Below, one piece after another: positions 8,091 to 16,398 of a stretch of 31,732 bases of DNA. The DNA comes from Pseudomonadota bacterium (GTDB taxonomy: Bacteria > Desulfobacterota > Anaeroferrophillalia > Anaeroferrophillales > Tharpellaceae). A model generated the notes under the pieces. The model was not told the origin of the DNA. It did not search any database and was given only the letters and a program-made list of their open reading frames with translations. Location: assembly GCA_030641485.1 (NCBI GenBank), contig DAOWHJ010000128.1, positions 1 through 31,732 of the forward strand, read 5' to 3'. The position numbers were made by a program, and so were the translations under genes. Position 1 is the stretch's first letter. Every line of letters starts with the position of its first letter.

Positions 8091-9521
8091 TCACGCCGCA
8101 GTTTGGGCTGGTCCGAAAACCGTCTCCACCGGGAGCTGAATTGTGAAGCTGGTGCCAACCCCAACTTCACTCTCAACCTTGATCGCCCCCCCGTGAGCCT
8201 TGATAATATCGTGACTGATGCTCATCCCTAAGCCGGTTCCTGAACCAACCTCTTTGGTCGTAAAGAAGGGGTCGAAAATCTTCCTGATTGCATCTTTGTC
8301 GATGCCACTACCAGTATCACTGATTTTTATCTCAACCAGATTATCAGAGCTTCGACGTCCGACAGCCAGAGCTTTCGTCGTAATCGTAATGGTACCCCAC
8401 TCCGAAATAGCCTGAACCGCATTTATCAGAATATTCATGAAGACCTGGCCGATTTTTTGCGGAAAGCATCTGACTTGGGGTAGATTTCCGTACTCTTTGA
8501 CAACCTCGGCTTTGTGTTTAACCTCGTTCCAGATAATATTAAGAATCGAATCGATAAGCTGGTTGATATCGACATGATCAAGATTGTCCTGATCATCCCG
8601 GGAAACGGCCCGCAGATCCATAACAATATCCCGGATTCGCGCCGCTCCCTCCTGACTTTCGCCAACCATCTCGATTATATCACCAAGAACGAACTCGACC
8701 TGCTCCACATCTTCTCTTTGCTTGATCAGTGCAAGGGCTGAAGCGACCTCATCATAGCGACCATCGACGAAGAGGTCTCCCATCTCCCGATAGGCCGACA
8801 TCAACTCTTTTATGGTTGCGCTGTAGCCAGCCAGGGACTCCAAATTACTGATCACAAAAGCTATGGGATTATTAATTTCATGAGCAACACCAGCTGCCAG
8901 GATGCCAATTGACGCCATCTTTTCGGACTGGAACAGCAGCGCCGCCTGCGCTTCAACTTTGCTCTCTAGGGTCTTATTTAAGTCTCTAAGCTGCAAGTTG
9001 GCTTCCTCAAGCCTCTCTGACAACAGATTGCGCTCGCTCTCCAAATCCCATTGCCGGGTCAAAGAGGCGGCAAACTGTTTAATAACCTCGGAATTAAATG
9101 GTTTGCGAAGATAGAAATGATCACTGCGGCCAGTAATTCTGATAATTTCAGCGGGTGTCGACTCACTATATGCGGTCACAAAAACCACCTTCATATCAGG
9201 ATCGACCTGCCAGATATCACGGGCCGTTTCGGCCCCGTTTAGACCTGGCATCATCATATCAATAAAAGCAACCGCAAACGGTTCTCCGACCTGAAAAGCC
9301 TCAATCGCTACGGCAACCGCCTTGTCACCACAGTCGGCAACGACCAAATTATAGGGCAAATCTAGTGACGATGAGGGATTTTGATCACCTGCCGGGGACT
9401 CAAAAAGAGCCCCTCCGCGCTCAAGAACTTGCTCAACTTTGGCTAGGTTAAGAATCGATTGCAGTGAACTTCTGACCCCAAGATCATCATCGACAATTAA
9501 AATTTTTCGGTTTTCAAACAT
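8091..9521 (-). CDS. Soluble receiver-histidine kinase fusion
   Basis: The 476 residues hold an N-terminal receiver (about 5-150) with the acidic DDD triplet and Asp88 in FIDMMMPG. It has an extra segment of about 30 residues after helix 1 (about 28-58). The AFIDMMMPG, VVFVTAYSE and LRKPFN stretches match a known receiver subtype found fused to kinases. A coiled coil (about 155-195) leads to an H-box with His214 (GVAHEINNP) and a HATPase domain ending near 465 (SDTGSGID, GSGTGLGMS). There is no membrane segment. Its ATG overlaps the stop of the upstream kinase gene by 8 nt (ATGTTTGA), so the two are translationally coupled and probably act in one relay, with the receiver taking phosphate from a partner kinase. 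Confidence 0.93.
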   Translation of the reverse strand: MFENRKILIVDDDLGVRSSLQSILNLAKVEQVLERGGALFESPAGDQNPSSSLDLPYNLVVADCGDKAVAVAIEAFQVGEPFAVAFIDMMMPGLNGAETARDIWQVDPDMKVVFVTAYSESTPAEIIRITGRSDHFYLRKPFNSEVIKQFAASLTRQWDLESERNLLSERLEEANLQLRDLNKTLESKVEAQAALLFQSEKMASIGILAAGVAHEINNPIAFVISNLESLAGYSATIKELMSAYREMGDLFVDGRYDEVASALALIKQREDVEQVEFVLGDIIEMVGESQEGAARIRDIVMDLRAVSRDDQDNLDHVDINQLIDSILNIIWNEVKHKAEVVKEYGNLPQVRCFPQKIGQVFMNILINAVQAISEWGTITITTKALAVGRRSSDNLVEIKISDTGSGIDKDAIRKIFDPFFTTKEVGSGTGLGMSISHDIIKAHGGAIKVESEVGVGTSFTIQLPVETVFGPAQTAA

Positions 9522-10728
9522 GGTTTTTGCCTATCGGTATAGAGATCCTAACCACAGCCCCGTACTCACGACCACGACTCTCAAAAACTATGCTGCCGTG
9601 GTTTTTTTCGATGAACTGCCGACAATAGTAGAGACCGAATCCAGTCGAGCCTTTGTGCGAACGGCCAAATTCAAAGATCTTCTCCTTTTCCAAAGGATCC
9701 ATACCGATACCACTATCAACAATTTCCAAACAGACATGATCAAGCTTAAACCGTGAGCTCACCGCAATAACCTTTTCCAAAGCGGCCGGGGCTCCGGCAA
9801 GACTTAACATCTCAATTGCTTCATAACTATTCTTAAGTAAGTTTACGAGTACTTGAAGAAAGCGATTTTTATCAATCATGAGCCTCGGCAACCCGGTCGT
9901 CAGATTTTCTCTAACCACAATCCCTCTTTTTGCCAACGCTCCCGCCTGCATCCTGACCGCATCCAGAAGTACTGTATTAATATCAATCAGTTCACGATGT
10001 TCATTAGGCCCGCTGGCATAGAGTTGCTGCAACTGAACAATCTCAGCGACCATAGTGACCGCTTCATCCATCTCATTAAGGACAATTTCCTGTTCCCGCT
10101 TTTTTTCAGCCAAGGTTTCCAGTAATTCTCCGAAATAATTGAAAACCTCACGCCCACGCTCATCTTCATTGACAAAATGGGTTAAATCTTGAGCATGCTG
10201 AGATAATTCTAAATAACATTTTTGCAAATAGTCATAGAGTTGGTCGGTCTCTTGCTCTTTAAGCTCTTCGAGCTGGATAACAACCGGAGTCATCGCGTTA
10301 CCGATATTGTGCAACACCATTGCCGCCAGTTGACAACGACCAGTTTCAACGGCTTGTTCAAGTAGCACATTCTGGGCATTTTCGAGCTCTGTGGTACGTT
10401 CCGCAACGACTCTTTCAAGATTGTCTTGATGCTCCTTCAAACGTACTTCAGCTTCACGACGCTGGTCGATTTCAGCCCAAAGTTGAGCCTCATATTTTTT
10501 ATCAGTCTCAACCTTGGCCCGTAAGCTGACATTGCGCAGATTGACCTGCACCATTAAAACCACTACCGACAAGACCACCAATGCCAAAGCCAGAAACATC
10601 TGCCAGGCAAAATAGTTGCGGAGTAAAAGTATAAAAAAAAGGGCCAACAGAGCCAAAGCAACCAACCCGGAAGCCAGGTTCCGCCAGACCAGGCGGCCAG
10701 ATTTCAGTTCATTTTCTTTAATTGCCAT
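9514..10728 (-). CDS. Membrane sensor histidine kinase (LHNIGNA-type H-box)
   Basis: This 404-residue kinase has two closely spaced membrane helices (about 20-37 and 41-62) with almost no periplasmic loop, so it probably senses a membrane or cytoplasmic signal. A long coiled coil (about 68-130) follows. The H-box is unusual, His140 in MVLHNIGNAMTP rather than AHEINNP. The HATPase domain is about 255-400, with NLLKNSYEA, DSGIGMD and STGFGLYYC. The LHNIGN form of the phospho-acceptor helix is a recognised variant. The gene overlaps the following receiver-kinase gene by 8 nt, and the heme-sensor hybrid kinase gene lies 83 nt upstream, so all three may form one operon. Confidence 0.92.
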   Translation of the reverse strand: MAIKENELKSGRLVWRNLASGLVALALLALFFILLLRNYFAWQMFLALALVVLSVVVLMVQVNLRNVSLRAKVETDKKYEAQLWAEIDQRREAEVRLKEHQDNLERVVAERTTELENAQNVLLEQAVETGRCQLAAMVLHNIGNAMTPVVIQLEELKEQETDQLYDYLQKCYLELSQHAQDLTHFVNEDERGREVFNYFGELLETLAEKKREQEIVLNEMDEAVTMVAEIVQLQQLYASGPNEHRELIDINTVLLDAVRMQAGALAKRGIVVRENLTTGLPRLMIDKNRFLQVLVNLLKNSYEAIEMLSLAGAPAALEKVIAVSSRFKLDHVCLEIVDSGIGMDPLEKEKIFEFGRSHKGSTGFGLYYCRQFIEKNHGSIVFESRGREYGAVVRISIPIGKNHV

Positions 10729-10811
10729 CTGCAGTAAAAATCCGGGTAATAGAGAAAAATTGTTGTCAGCTTGACGCGGGCCAACTGAGGTAATTTCGTC
10801 AAAATGATGAT

Positions 10812-13517
10812 CTACAGGGATTTCGATTCATTGAGCAATTCAGCAATCGCGGCCAGAAGGGCCTTGATGGTATAGGGTTTTTGGAGAAAGGACTCACCTT
10901 CACTGAATTCTTCGACGGCTAAATTGTCACTATAACCAGAGCTGTAGATAACCGGCAAACCAGGATAACGCTCTCTTAACTGACAACTTAGTTCAAAACC
11001 GCCCACTCGCGGCATCACCACATCTGTAAAGAGAAGGTCTGGCGCACTCCCCATCTCTGCAACTTTATTTAAAGCCTCTTGCCCATCAACTGCAGTCAGC
11101 ACTATAAAACCAGCTTTGCGCAGACGACTAGCAGCGATTTCACGAATTTTCTCATCATCTTCGACTAACAAGATAGTTGCACCTTTAATCTTCGAAAGTA
11201 CTTGTGCTGGTGTTTTCAGCTCAGTCTCAACCGCAACCGCAACCGACCGCGTTTGTACAAGCGGCCAGTAGATCTGAATTGTTGTCCCCTGCCCGGGTTC
11301 GCTGGAGAGCTGAATATAAGCATCATTCTGTTTAACGATACCATAAACTGTGGAGAGACCAAGCCCGGTGCCTTGACCCAACTCTTTCGTCGTATAAAAC
11401 GGTTCAAAACAACGTAGCTGCGCCTCTTTACTCATTCCAGAACCATTATCAGTAATCTCGACCAAAGCCTGCGAACCAGAGCAGCTACCTTTATGGGTTG
11501 AAACAAAATCATCATCCAGTTCTACCCCGACCAAACGCAGGGTAATCTCTTTATAATGCCGGTCCAGATCGGTCTGAGATAAGGCATCACGAGCATTAAC
11601 CAAAAGATTGATAATCACCTGCTCAAACTGACTCGGATCAGCCATAACTCTGATTGCAACTTCAGGCTCCGGCAGATCAAACTTAAGCTCGATATCTTCA
11701 CTCAATAATCGCCGCATCATCTTCATCAGATTTTCAATCAATTTTCGGAGACAGACCTCTCGGGGCTGAATTATCTGACGCCGGCTGAAAGCAAGCAACT
11801 GGCGGGTTAAATCGGCGGCCCGATGGCCGGCATCATTGATCTCGACAAGATCAGAACGCATCGAAGAATCGGCGGCGCACTCATCGATCAAAATCTCACT
11901 GAAACTATTAATAACCGTTAAAAGATTATTAAAATCATGGGCCACACCACTGGCTAAGGTCCCAACCGCCTCCATTTTCTGGGCCTGAAGAAGCTGGTTT
12001 TGCAGGGTTTGAACTTGGGTCACGTCATGTTTTATGGCCACATAGCTGACAGTCTGGCCCTGTTCGTCAAAGAGCGGAAAGGCAGCGGTATCTTCATAGA
12101 CGATCGTTCCGTTTTTCTGACGACTGGCGAGAATTCCACGCCAATTGCCCCCCCGGGTGATAGTTTGCCAAAGTTCCTCACGTTCGGCCTCTCCTTCATC
12201 TGTAAAAAAGAGCTCTCGCAGATGGCGACCCAACATCTCGGCGACGCTATAACCAGAGATAACTTCATAACCATGATTGACATATTCGATAATCCCGTCC
12301 AGACCGACAATGACGATGGCTGAATGAGTCTGCTCGACAATCCGGGAGAGTCGATTCATATGGGTCTCAGCCGCAAGACGCTCCGATATATCCTGAAAAA
12401 CGACAACTGCCCCCTGCCCCAGGTCATTCTCTAAAATCGGTGAAACGCTGATCTCAACCGGAAAGAAACTACCATCCTTACGTACAAACCGATCGCGATG
12501 ATTTTTCACTTTTTTACCGTTAAGCATCGCCTGACAGATCGGGCATTGAGCCAAAGGGTAGGGTGAAGCCTCGGCCTGAAAAGCATGCCAACTCTGGTGA
12601 CTCGGCGTTCCTATAAGTTCAGCTTGGCTAAAACCAAGCATCTTTTCTGCGGCCGGATTGACAAAATTATGGAGATAATCCTGATCAAGACCGATGATCC
12701 CCTCCCAGGCCGCAGACAGAATATTTTCGAAACGGCGCCGCAACAAATTCATCTGCGTAATGCTTTGCGCATCTTCAATAAGTCGTTTTTGGTTTTTTCG
12801 AAATGAAAGAATGATAGCCAGCAGGCCAGCCAGCCACAAAAAGATATATATACTTAGGATTTTGCACATATGATGCTGATGGCGAGCCAGGAACGGTCCC
12901 ATTGCGATCGAAACACTGGTACCACCACGCAATTGGCCAACCTTATAACCCTGGACCGCATGACATTTTAGACAACGAGTTTCAACAAAAAGCGGTTTCA
13001 TCAAGCGCATAAAGGGCTGCCCCTCAATCAGAACCTCAGCAACCACCTCGTTAACATCTTCGGCAAAGGCCTTAAGGGCTTTAGCTTCCCAGGTATCGGG
13101 GCGGTTTTCCGGGCGCAGGGGTGTAAGGCTGGTGATGTGACCACGAAGACCAAATTGAACGAGACCCAACTCATGCACCTGACGCATCATATAAGCCGGG
13201 TTAACCAGGGTTAAGGCTTGGCCATCACTGGTCGTAAAATCACGCTGAGGCAGGTGAGAGAGGTAGGGATTAGGCGGGGTTTTCGCTGTCGGAACAACAT
13301 AGACACCACCATGCCCGGCCGCCCAATGCCGAAAAACCAGATCCTTATTAAAGGTATCACGGGCCTGCTCAATAACGTTAGCACGAACGTGGTGCAGGTG
13401 GTCTAGAGCAGTAAACCAGGCCAAACCGAAAAAGGTCAAGCTCCAGACCAGGGCGGCCCCCAGAGTATAACGAAGTAGAACTTTGTGGTTTCTGTTTGGA
13501 AATAACTGGTTTCCCAT
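10812..13517 (-). CDS. Hybrid histidine kinase with Tll0287-like c-type heme sensor domain
   Basis: The protein is about 901 residues long. After TM1 (about 13-38) comes a periplasmic Tll0287-like (DUF3365) domain with GHGGVYVVP, NPYL, NPAYMMRQ and a CLKCH c-type heme motif at about 182-186. TM2 is near 217-240. PAS1 (with a CPIC pair), PAS2, an H-box (GVAHDFNN), a HATPase domain (GQGTGLGLS) and a C-terminal receiver (VEDDEK, TDVVMPRVGG, QKPYT) follow. A covalently bound heme outside the membrane suggests sensing of redox state, NO, CO or oxygen; which one is not shown. A GTG at 13524-13526 also opens this frame, but GGAG lies 8 nt upstream of the ATG at 13515-13517, which is therefore preferred. 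It is probably the first gene of the signalling operon. Confidence 0.92.
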   Translation of the reverse strand: MGNQLFPNRNHKVLLRYTLGAALVWSLTFFGLAWFTALDHLHHVRANVIEQARDTFNKDLVFRHWAAGHGGVYVVPTAKTPPNPYLSHLPQRDFTTSDGQALTLVNPAYMMRQVHELGLVQFGLRGHITSLTPLRPENRPDTWEAKALKAFAEDVNEVVAEVLIEGQPFMRLMKPLFVETRCLKCHAVQGYKVGQLRGGTSVSIAMGPFLARHQHHMCKILSIYIFLWLAGLLAIILSFRKNQKRLIEDAQSITQMNLLRRRFENILSAAWEGIIGLDQDYLHNFVNPAAEKMLGFSQAELIGTPSHQSWHAFQAEASPYPLAQCPICQAMLNGKKVKNHRDRFVRKDGSFFPVEISVSPILENDLGQGAVVVFQDISERLAAETHMNRLSRIVEQTHSAIVIVGLDGIIEYVNHGYEVISGYSVAEMLGRHLRELFFTDEGEAEREELWQTITRGGNWRGILASRQKNGTIVYEDTAAFPLFDEQGQTVSYVAIKHDVTQVQTLQNQLLQAQKMEAVGTLASGVAHDFNNLLTVINSFSEILIDECAADSSMRSDLVEINDAGHRAADLTRQLLAFSRRQIIQPREVCLRKLIENLMKMMRRLLSEDIELKFDLPEPEVAIRVMADPSQFEQVIINLLVNARDALSQTDLDRHYKEITLRLVGVELDDDFVSTHKGSCSGSQALVEITDNGSGMSKEAQLRCFEPFYTTKELGQGTGLGLSTVYGIVKQNDAYIQLSSEPGQGTTIQIYWPLVQTRSVAVAVETELKTPAQVLSKIKGATILLVEDDEKIREIAASRLRKAGFIVLTAVDGQEALNKVAEMGSAPDLLFTDVVMPRVGGFELSCQLRERYPGLPVIYSSGYSDNLAVEEFSEGESFLQKPYTIKALLAAIAELLNESKSL

Positions 13518-13670
13518 CGAATACACTCCAAAAACCCGCCAACAAACAACTTAATCGTACCCTGACAAATATTGCTAAATCTTATTATTGCTACTGCATA
13601 ATACTGGTATTTGTCAAGCAATGATGGCATCATTTTGAATTCTGCTATAACAAAAAATCAATTTTATCCC

Positions 13671-13742
13671 GTAACTATTCAGCTAACCCGCATAAACCTG
13701 GGACACATATATGAGCTCACAAAGACTACGCTGAATAGTTAC
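13671..13742. repeat. 72-bp element with 13-bp perfect terminal inverted repeats
   Basis: GTAACTATTCAGC (13671-13683) and GCTGAATAGTTAC (13730-13742) are exact reverse complements. Similar ends, AACTATTCAG and CTGAATAGTT, bound the element at 30018-30201, and its interior word CTAACCCGCATAAAC recurs at 4766-4780. The GTAA start resembles IS66-type ends. The flanking 8-mers TTTATCCC and TTCACCCC agree at 6 of 8 positions and could be a decayed target duplication. It carries no coding sequence, so this looks like a miniature element derived from a transposon. Confidence 0.65.
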
Positions 13743-13839
13743 TTCACCCCTACTTATAGATTACACCTTGACAGCTACAAACACTTAATGTAGGCTGATA
13801 TTTACTTTCTGCGGCAACGAAGTTTTATCTGAATTTTCA

Positions 13840-13904
13840 TTAGGGTTACGTCAAAGATTAAGTAGCAAGTAAGATGCGTCAGTTTAGAGTTGACGTGACC
13901 CTAA
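13840..13904. repeat. 15-bp inverted repeat upstream of lipoprotein gene
   Basis: TTAGGGTTACGTCAA (13840-13854) and TTGACGTGACCCTAA (13890-13904) pair at 14 of 15 positions across a 35-nt spacer. It ends 18 nt before the lipoprotein start, so it lies in the promoter or 5' leader. It could be a regulator site, a leader stem, or another miniature element. The sequence alone does not decide between them. Confidence 0.55.
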
Positions 13905-13922
13905 GTTTCACGGAGTATTTTT

Positions 13923-14357
13923 ATGCCTTTTGTTATCATCACCCGTAATCTATTGCTCGTGTTTCTCAGCCTCTCACTGGTAACGGGCTGCTCAATCTCC
14001 TACTCCAGTGGTAAGTCCTCCGACTCAAGCACCTCCAGTTCGACATCCTCTGCAGGCAGTGATTCGAGCAAAAAAGCTGGTACAGAGGTTACAAACTACA
14101 TGGAAGATGTCTCCGCCATGACCGTTTTATGCCTCAGCCAGAAACATGATAGTGCAGAATTCCAGCGCCACATAACTGAGATTGCCATTAACCACAGCAT
14201 TACTGATTGGGAAAAAGAGAACTCAACCTTCATCGCTATGGGTAAAGGCCTAAATCGAGCGGGGGTCAACAGTGAAGAGATTACAAGCTTACCCTACTTC
14301 AAAACTCTCTCCCAGAGCCCCAAATACTCTCTGCTTTTGGAGGGTCTCAATGGATAA
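13923..14357 (+). CDS. Small Ser-rich lipoprotein
   Basis: This 144-residue protein begins with a lipoprotein signal peptide. The lipobox LVTGC puts the lipidated cysteine at residue 23. A Ser/Thr-rich linker (about 24-50) follows, then a soluble helical domain (about 55-144) that includes the segment ITDWEKENSTFIAMGKGL. Short proteins with a similar ITDWE-type segment are annotated as putative lipoproteins in related bacteria; their function is unknown. A GGAG about 8 nt upstream supports the ATG. The DUF4105 gene starts 38 nt downstream on the same strand, so the two are probably one operon. The pairing of a lipoprotein with a possible lipoprotein-modifying enzyme is suggestive only. Confidence 0.85.
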   Translation: MPFVIITRNLLLVFLSLSLVTGCSISYSSGKSSDSSTSSSTSSAGSDSSKKAGTEVTNYMEDVSAMTVLCLSQKHDSAEFQRHITEIAINHSITDWEKENSTFIAMGKGLNRAGVNSEEITSLPYFKTLSQSPKYSLLLEGLNG

Positions 14358-14395
14358 CTACAGCCCTATTTATAAATAAATAGTATCTTGAAAAA

Positions 14396-16228
14396 TTGCC
14401 TTTTCACATTAAAGTGAGAAATCTTTCTATCACGATCTTGATAACAGCCTGGGTCTGCCTCTTTACGGCAGGCCCAGTTTTGTCTACAATGGTTGTTATG
14501 GGCAAAAGCTCACCCGGCATCAATTTTGTCTATGTCAATGCCAATACTGGGGAAGCCGCTGGCGGTCATACGGCCCTGCGTTTAGGGGAGACAGTCTTTC
14601 ATTACCAATTTTACGAAAATGGTAATTTTCTTCTGGTTCGGGAAACCTGGGACCATTTCCGCTTTATCTATAACGAATTGCGCAACCGTTCTATTTTCAC
14701 CTCATTTTCACCCCTCGACTCAGCAACCTACACTCAGCTACGCCATCATTTCACCGGTATACTTATGGCGCAGCAGCTCACACTGAAATGTTTAGAAGAG
14801 AACAAGACCCAACTACAATTTATTGAAAATTTAATAGACGGCCACAAGAATCTGCGCCTATCTGGATTGGGTCTCTTTGAACGTTACGACTCGGGTAACC
14901 GGCAAACCACTAAATTGCAAGATGATATTAAAAATAGTTTGGGCAGTGACTTTCTTGACCATGAAAAAGAGAGGCTAAATCACAGCTTAGAGTCTCCTGA
15001 AACTTTTATCAACAACCAGCAATCGATAAAAAAATTCCTCGAATGGCTCACGTTGCGGGAGGCCTTGCAGGTTCTTGAGGCTAACTATTCAATAATGAAC
15101 ACGGCGATAATCAAGCCATTGCAACACGAAGCAAAGCTGACATTGATCGAGCGAAACTACCTTAGAGAACACAAAAAACACTTACGTACGTCAATCATCG
15201 GCCTGCTCCAGTCAACCCGACCCGACCGAGGTAGCGCCCTGCTCCGCCAAATTGCTAGGTACCAAACGCTACAAAGATCTTTGGCAAGTAACCACTTTTT
15301 AACCCTTGACCCTTTTTCCGAAAAAGCACGCCATCAACCAGTCACAAACGCTGAAATCTCATCCGGCATATTGCAACAAACCCACAATCAACTTCTCAAT
15401 ATAGCCAAGAGCCAGCGCGATATTTTTTTCAGCGGTGCCGATTACCCTGAAATCACCTACTCATTTCTTGAAGCCAGTCGCGGTCGCCTGCATGAGCTGG
15501 AACAGGCCCTCAATGGCGCCAAGACCATACGAGTCGAGCTCGACCCTTTACGACCCTCACGCAGTCGCAATATTTCCCTCACAACATTCAACTTCGACCC
15601 CACCCAATTAAAACTGGCGGCGACTGAGCTCAAGCGAATCATAAAAATTCAACAACTCCAACTAAAACAAAAATACAGCTATCATCTGGTTAATCATAAC
15701 TGCGCCACAAAGTTGGTTGAATCCCTGAACAATCCCGACGCAAACTCAGCCTCTAAAGAGAGGACCTTGGGTGAATATCTGGCGCAAAAGCAAAATTTGA
15801 CCTTTGTCCCCTTTATCTTTTACGCGCGCGCCCAACAGGCAAACTCCAAGCTCAGCGAACCTCGATACCTGCCCTCCCGACGTCTGCGCAAACTGCGTGA
15901 CCTGCACAATGAGGAAGGTGGATTAAAAGTCTGGCTCCGGGAAAATAACACTCTATCTTCTACCCTCTATGATCCCCGAGCCCAAGATACCCCTTTCCTC
16001 TTTTTCACCGACGATGCCAAATTCCCACGCCCACTTGAGGGCATAGCAAATTTCTGTTATGCTGCCTTGCACGGAACTATAGGCATCCTGACCCTGCCCT
16101 TCGATGGCGGAAATCGACTCTATCAGAGTGTGCGAGGGATGTTCTACAGCCTGCCAGAACTTTTTTTCTGGAATATCCGTAAAGGAACTTACGCTGCGGC
16201 AGAACTTGCAGGGTCCAAAGATCAATAG
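14396..16228 (+). CDS. DUF4105 (Lnb N-terminal-like) periplasmic protein
   Basis: This 610-residue protein has an N-terminal signal peptide (about 8-30). The DUF4105 hallmarks are visible: His58 in GGHTALRLG, the YNELRNRSIF stretch, and Asn435-Cys436 in VNHNCATKL. His and Cys at these places fit the NlpC/P60-like fold now linked to the lipoprotein N-acyltransferase Lnb; that link is established for other members, not for this one. The central part is helical and poorly conserved. The start is TTG at 14396: an in-frame TAG at 14381 precludes an earlier start, and the first ATG (near 14488) would remove the signal peptide. An in-frame GTG at 14414 is the alternative. No clear ribosome site precedes it, so coupling to the upstream lipoprotein gene is possible. 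Confidence 0.82.
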   Translation: MPFHIKVRNLSITILITAWVCLFTAGPVLSTMVVMGKSSPGINFVYVNANTGEAAGGHTALRLGETVFHYQFYENGNFLLVRETWDHFRFIYNELRNRSIFTSFSPLDSATYTQLRHHFTGILMAQQLTLKCLEENKTQLQFIENLIDGHKNLRLSGLGLFERYDSGNRQTTKLQDDIKNSLGSDFLDHEKERLNHSLESPETFINNQQSIKKFLEWLTLREALQVLEANYSIMNTAIIKPLQHEAKLTLIERNYLREHKKHLRTSIIGLLQSTRPDRGSALLRQIARYQTLQRSLASNHFLTLDPFSEKARHQPVTNAEISSGILQQTHNQLLNIAKSQRDIFFSGADYPEITYSFLEASRGRLHELEQALNGAKTIRVELDPLRPSRSRNISLTTFNFDPTQLKLAATELKRIIKIQQLQLKQKYSYHLVNHNCATKLVESLNNPDANSASKERTLGEYLAQKQNLTFVPFIFYARAQQANSKLSEPRYLPSRRLRKLRDLHNEEGGLKVWLRENNTLSSTLYDPRAQDTPFLFFTDDAKFPRPLEGIANFCYAALHGTIGILTLPFDGGNRLYQSVRGMFYSLPELFFWNIRKGTYAAAELAGSKDQ

Positions 16229-16249
16229 GGAAGCTTGAAAATTGCCTTT

Positions 16250-16325
16250 TCCCGCAAAGACGCAAAGGATTTTAAACATTGTTGCTGCTTTTTAGTTTTC
16301 TTGGCGCCTTTGCGCCTTTGCGGGA
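16250..16325. repeat. Dispersed CGCAAAG-type hairpin repeat
   Basis: TCCCGCAAAGACGCAAAGG (16250-16268) is repeated in reverse complement at 16307-16325 with one mismatch, enclosing 38 nt. Arms built of CGCAAAG units of this kind occur many times in diverse bacterial genomes as intergenic repeats. It lies between the DUF4105 gene and the kinase gene, and may act as a transcription terminator or be a passive repeat. Confidence 0.7.
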
Positions 16326-16398
16326 GTATTTAAGTTCTTGAATATTAAGTCTAAAAATAACTCAAAAAGTTAAATCTAATGTAAACAGGTAAACCATA

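Larger units (their letters stand above)
13518..13922. other. Divergent intergenic region (405 nt)
   Basis: No gene was found here. The region separates the minus-strand heme-kinase operon from the plus-strand lipoprotein gene, so it must hold promoters for both. It also carries two inverted repeats: a 72-bp element with perfect 13-bp terminal repeats (13671-13742) and a 15-bp near-perfect repeat just before the lipoprotein gene (13840-13904). GGAG at about 13911-13914 is the ribosome site for the gene starting at 13923. Confidence 0.6.

Noticed and set aside
8091..8265. The roughly 30-residue insert in the receiver of the receiver-kinase fusion (protein residues 28-58) as a novel feature
   Set aside because: The receiver's remaining motifs match a known subtype that carries such a segment, so it is not new.
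13611..13793. A 60-residue plus-strand frame in the divergent intergenic region
   Set aside because: It runs through the 72-bp TIR element and has no ribosome site or recognisable composition.
14366..14383. AT-only palindrome CTATTTATAAATAAATAG between the lipoprotein and DUF4105 genes
   Set aside because: An AT-rich palindrome of this size is expected by chance and has no T-run or other context to make it a terminator.
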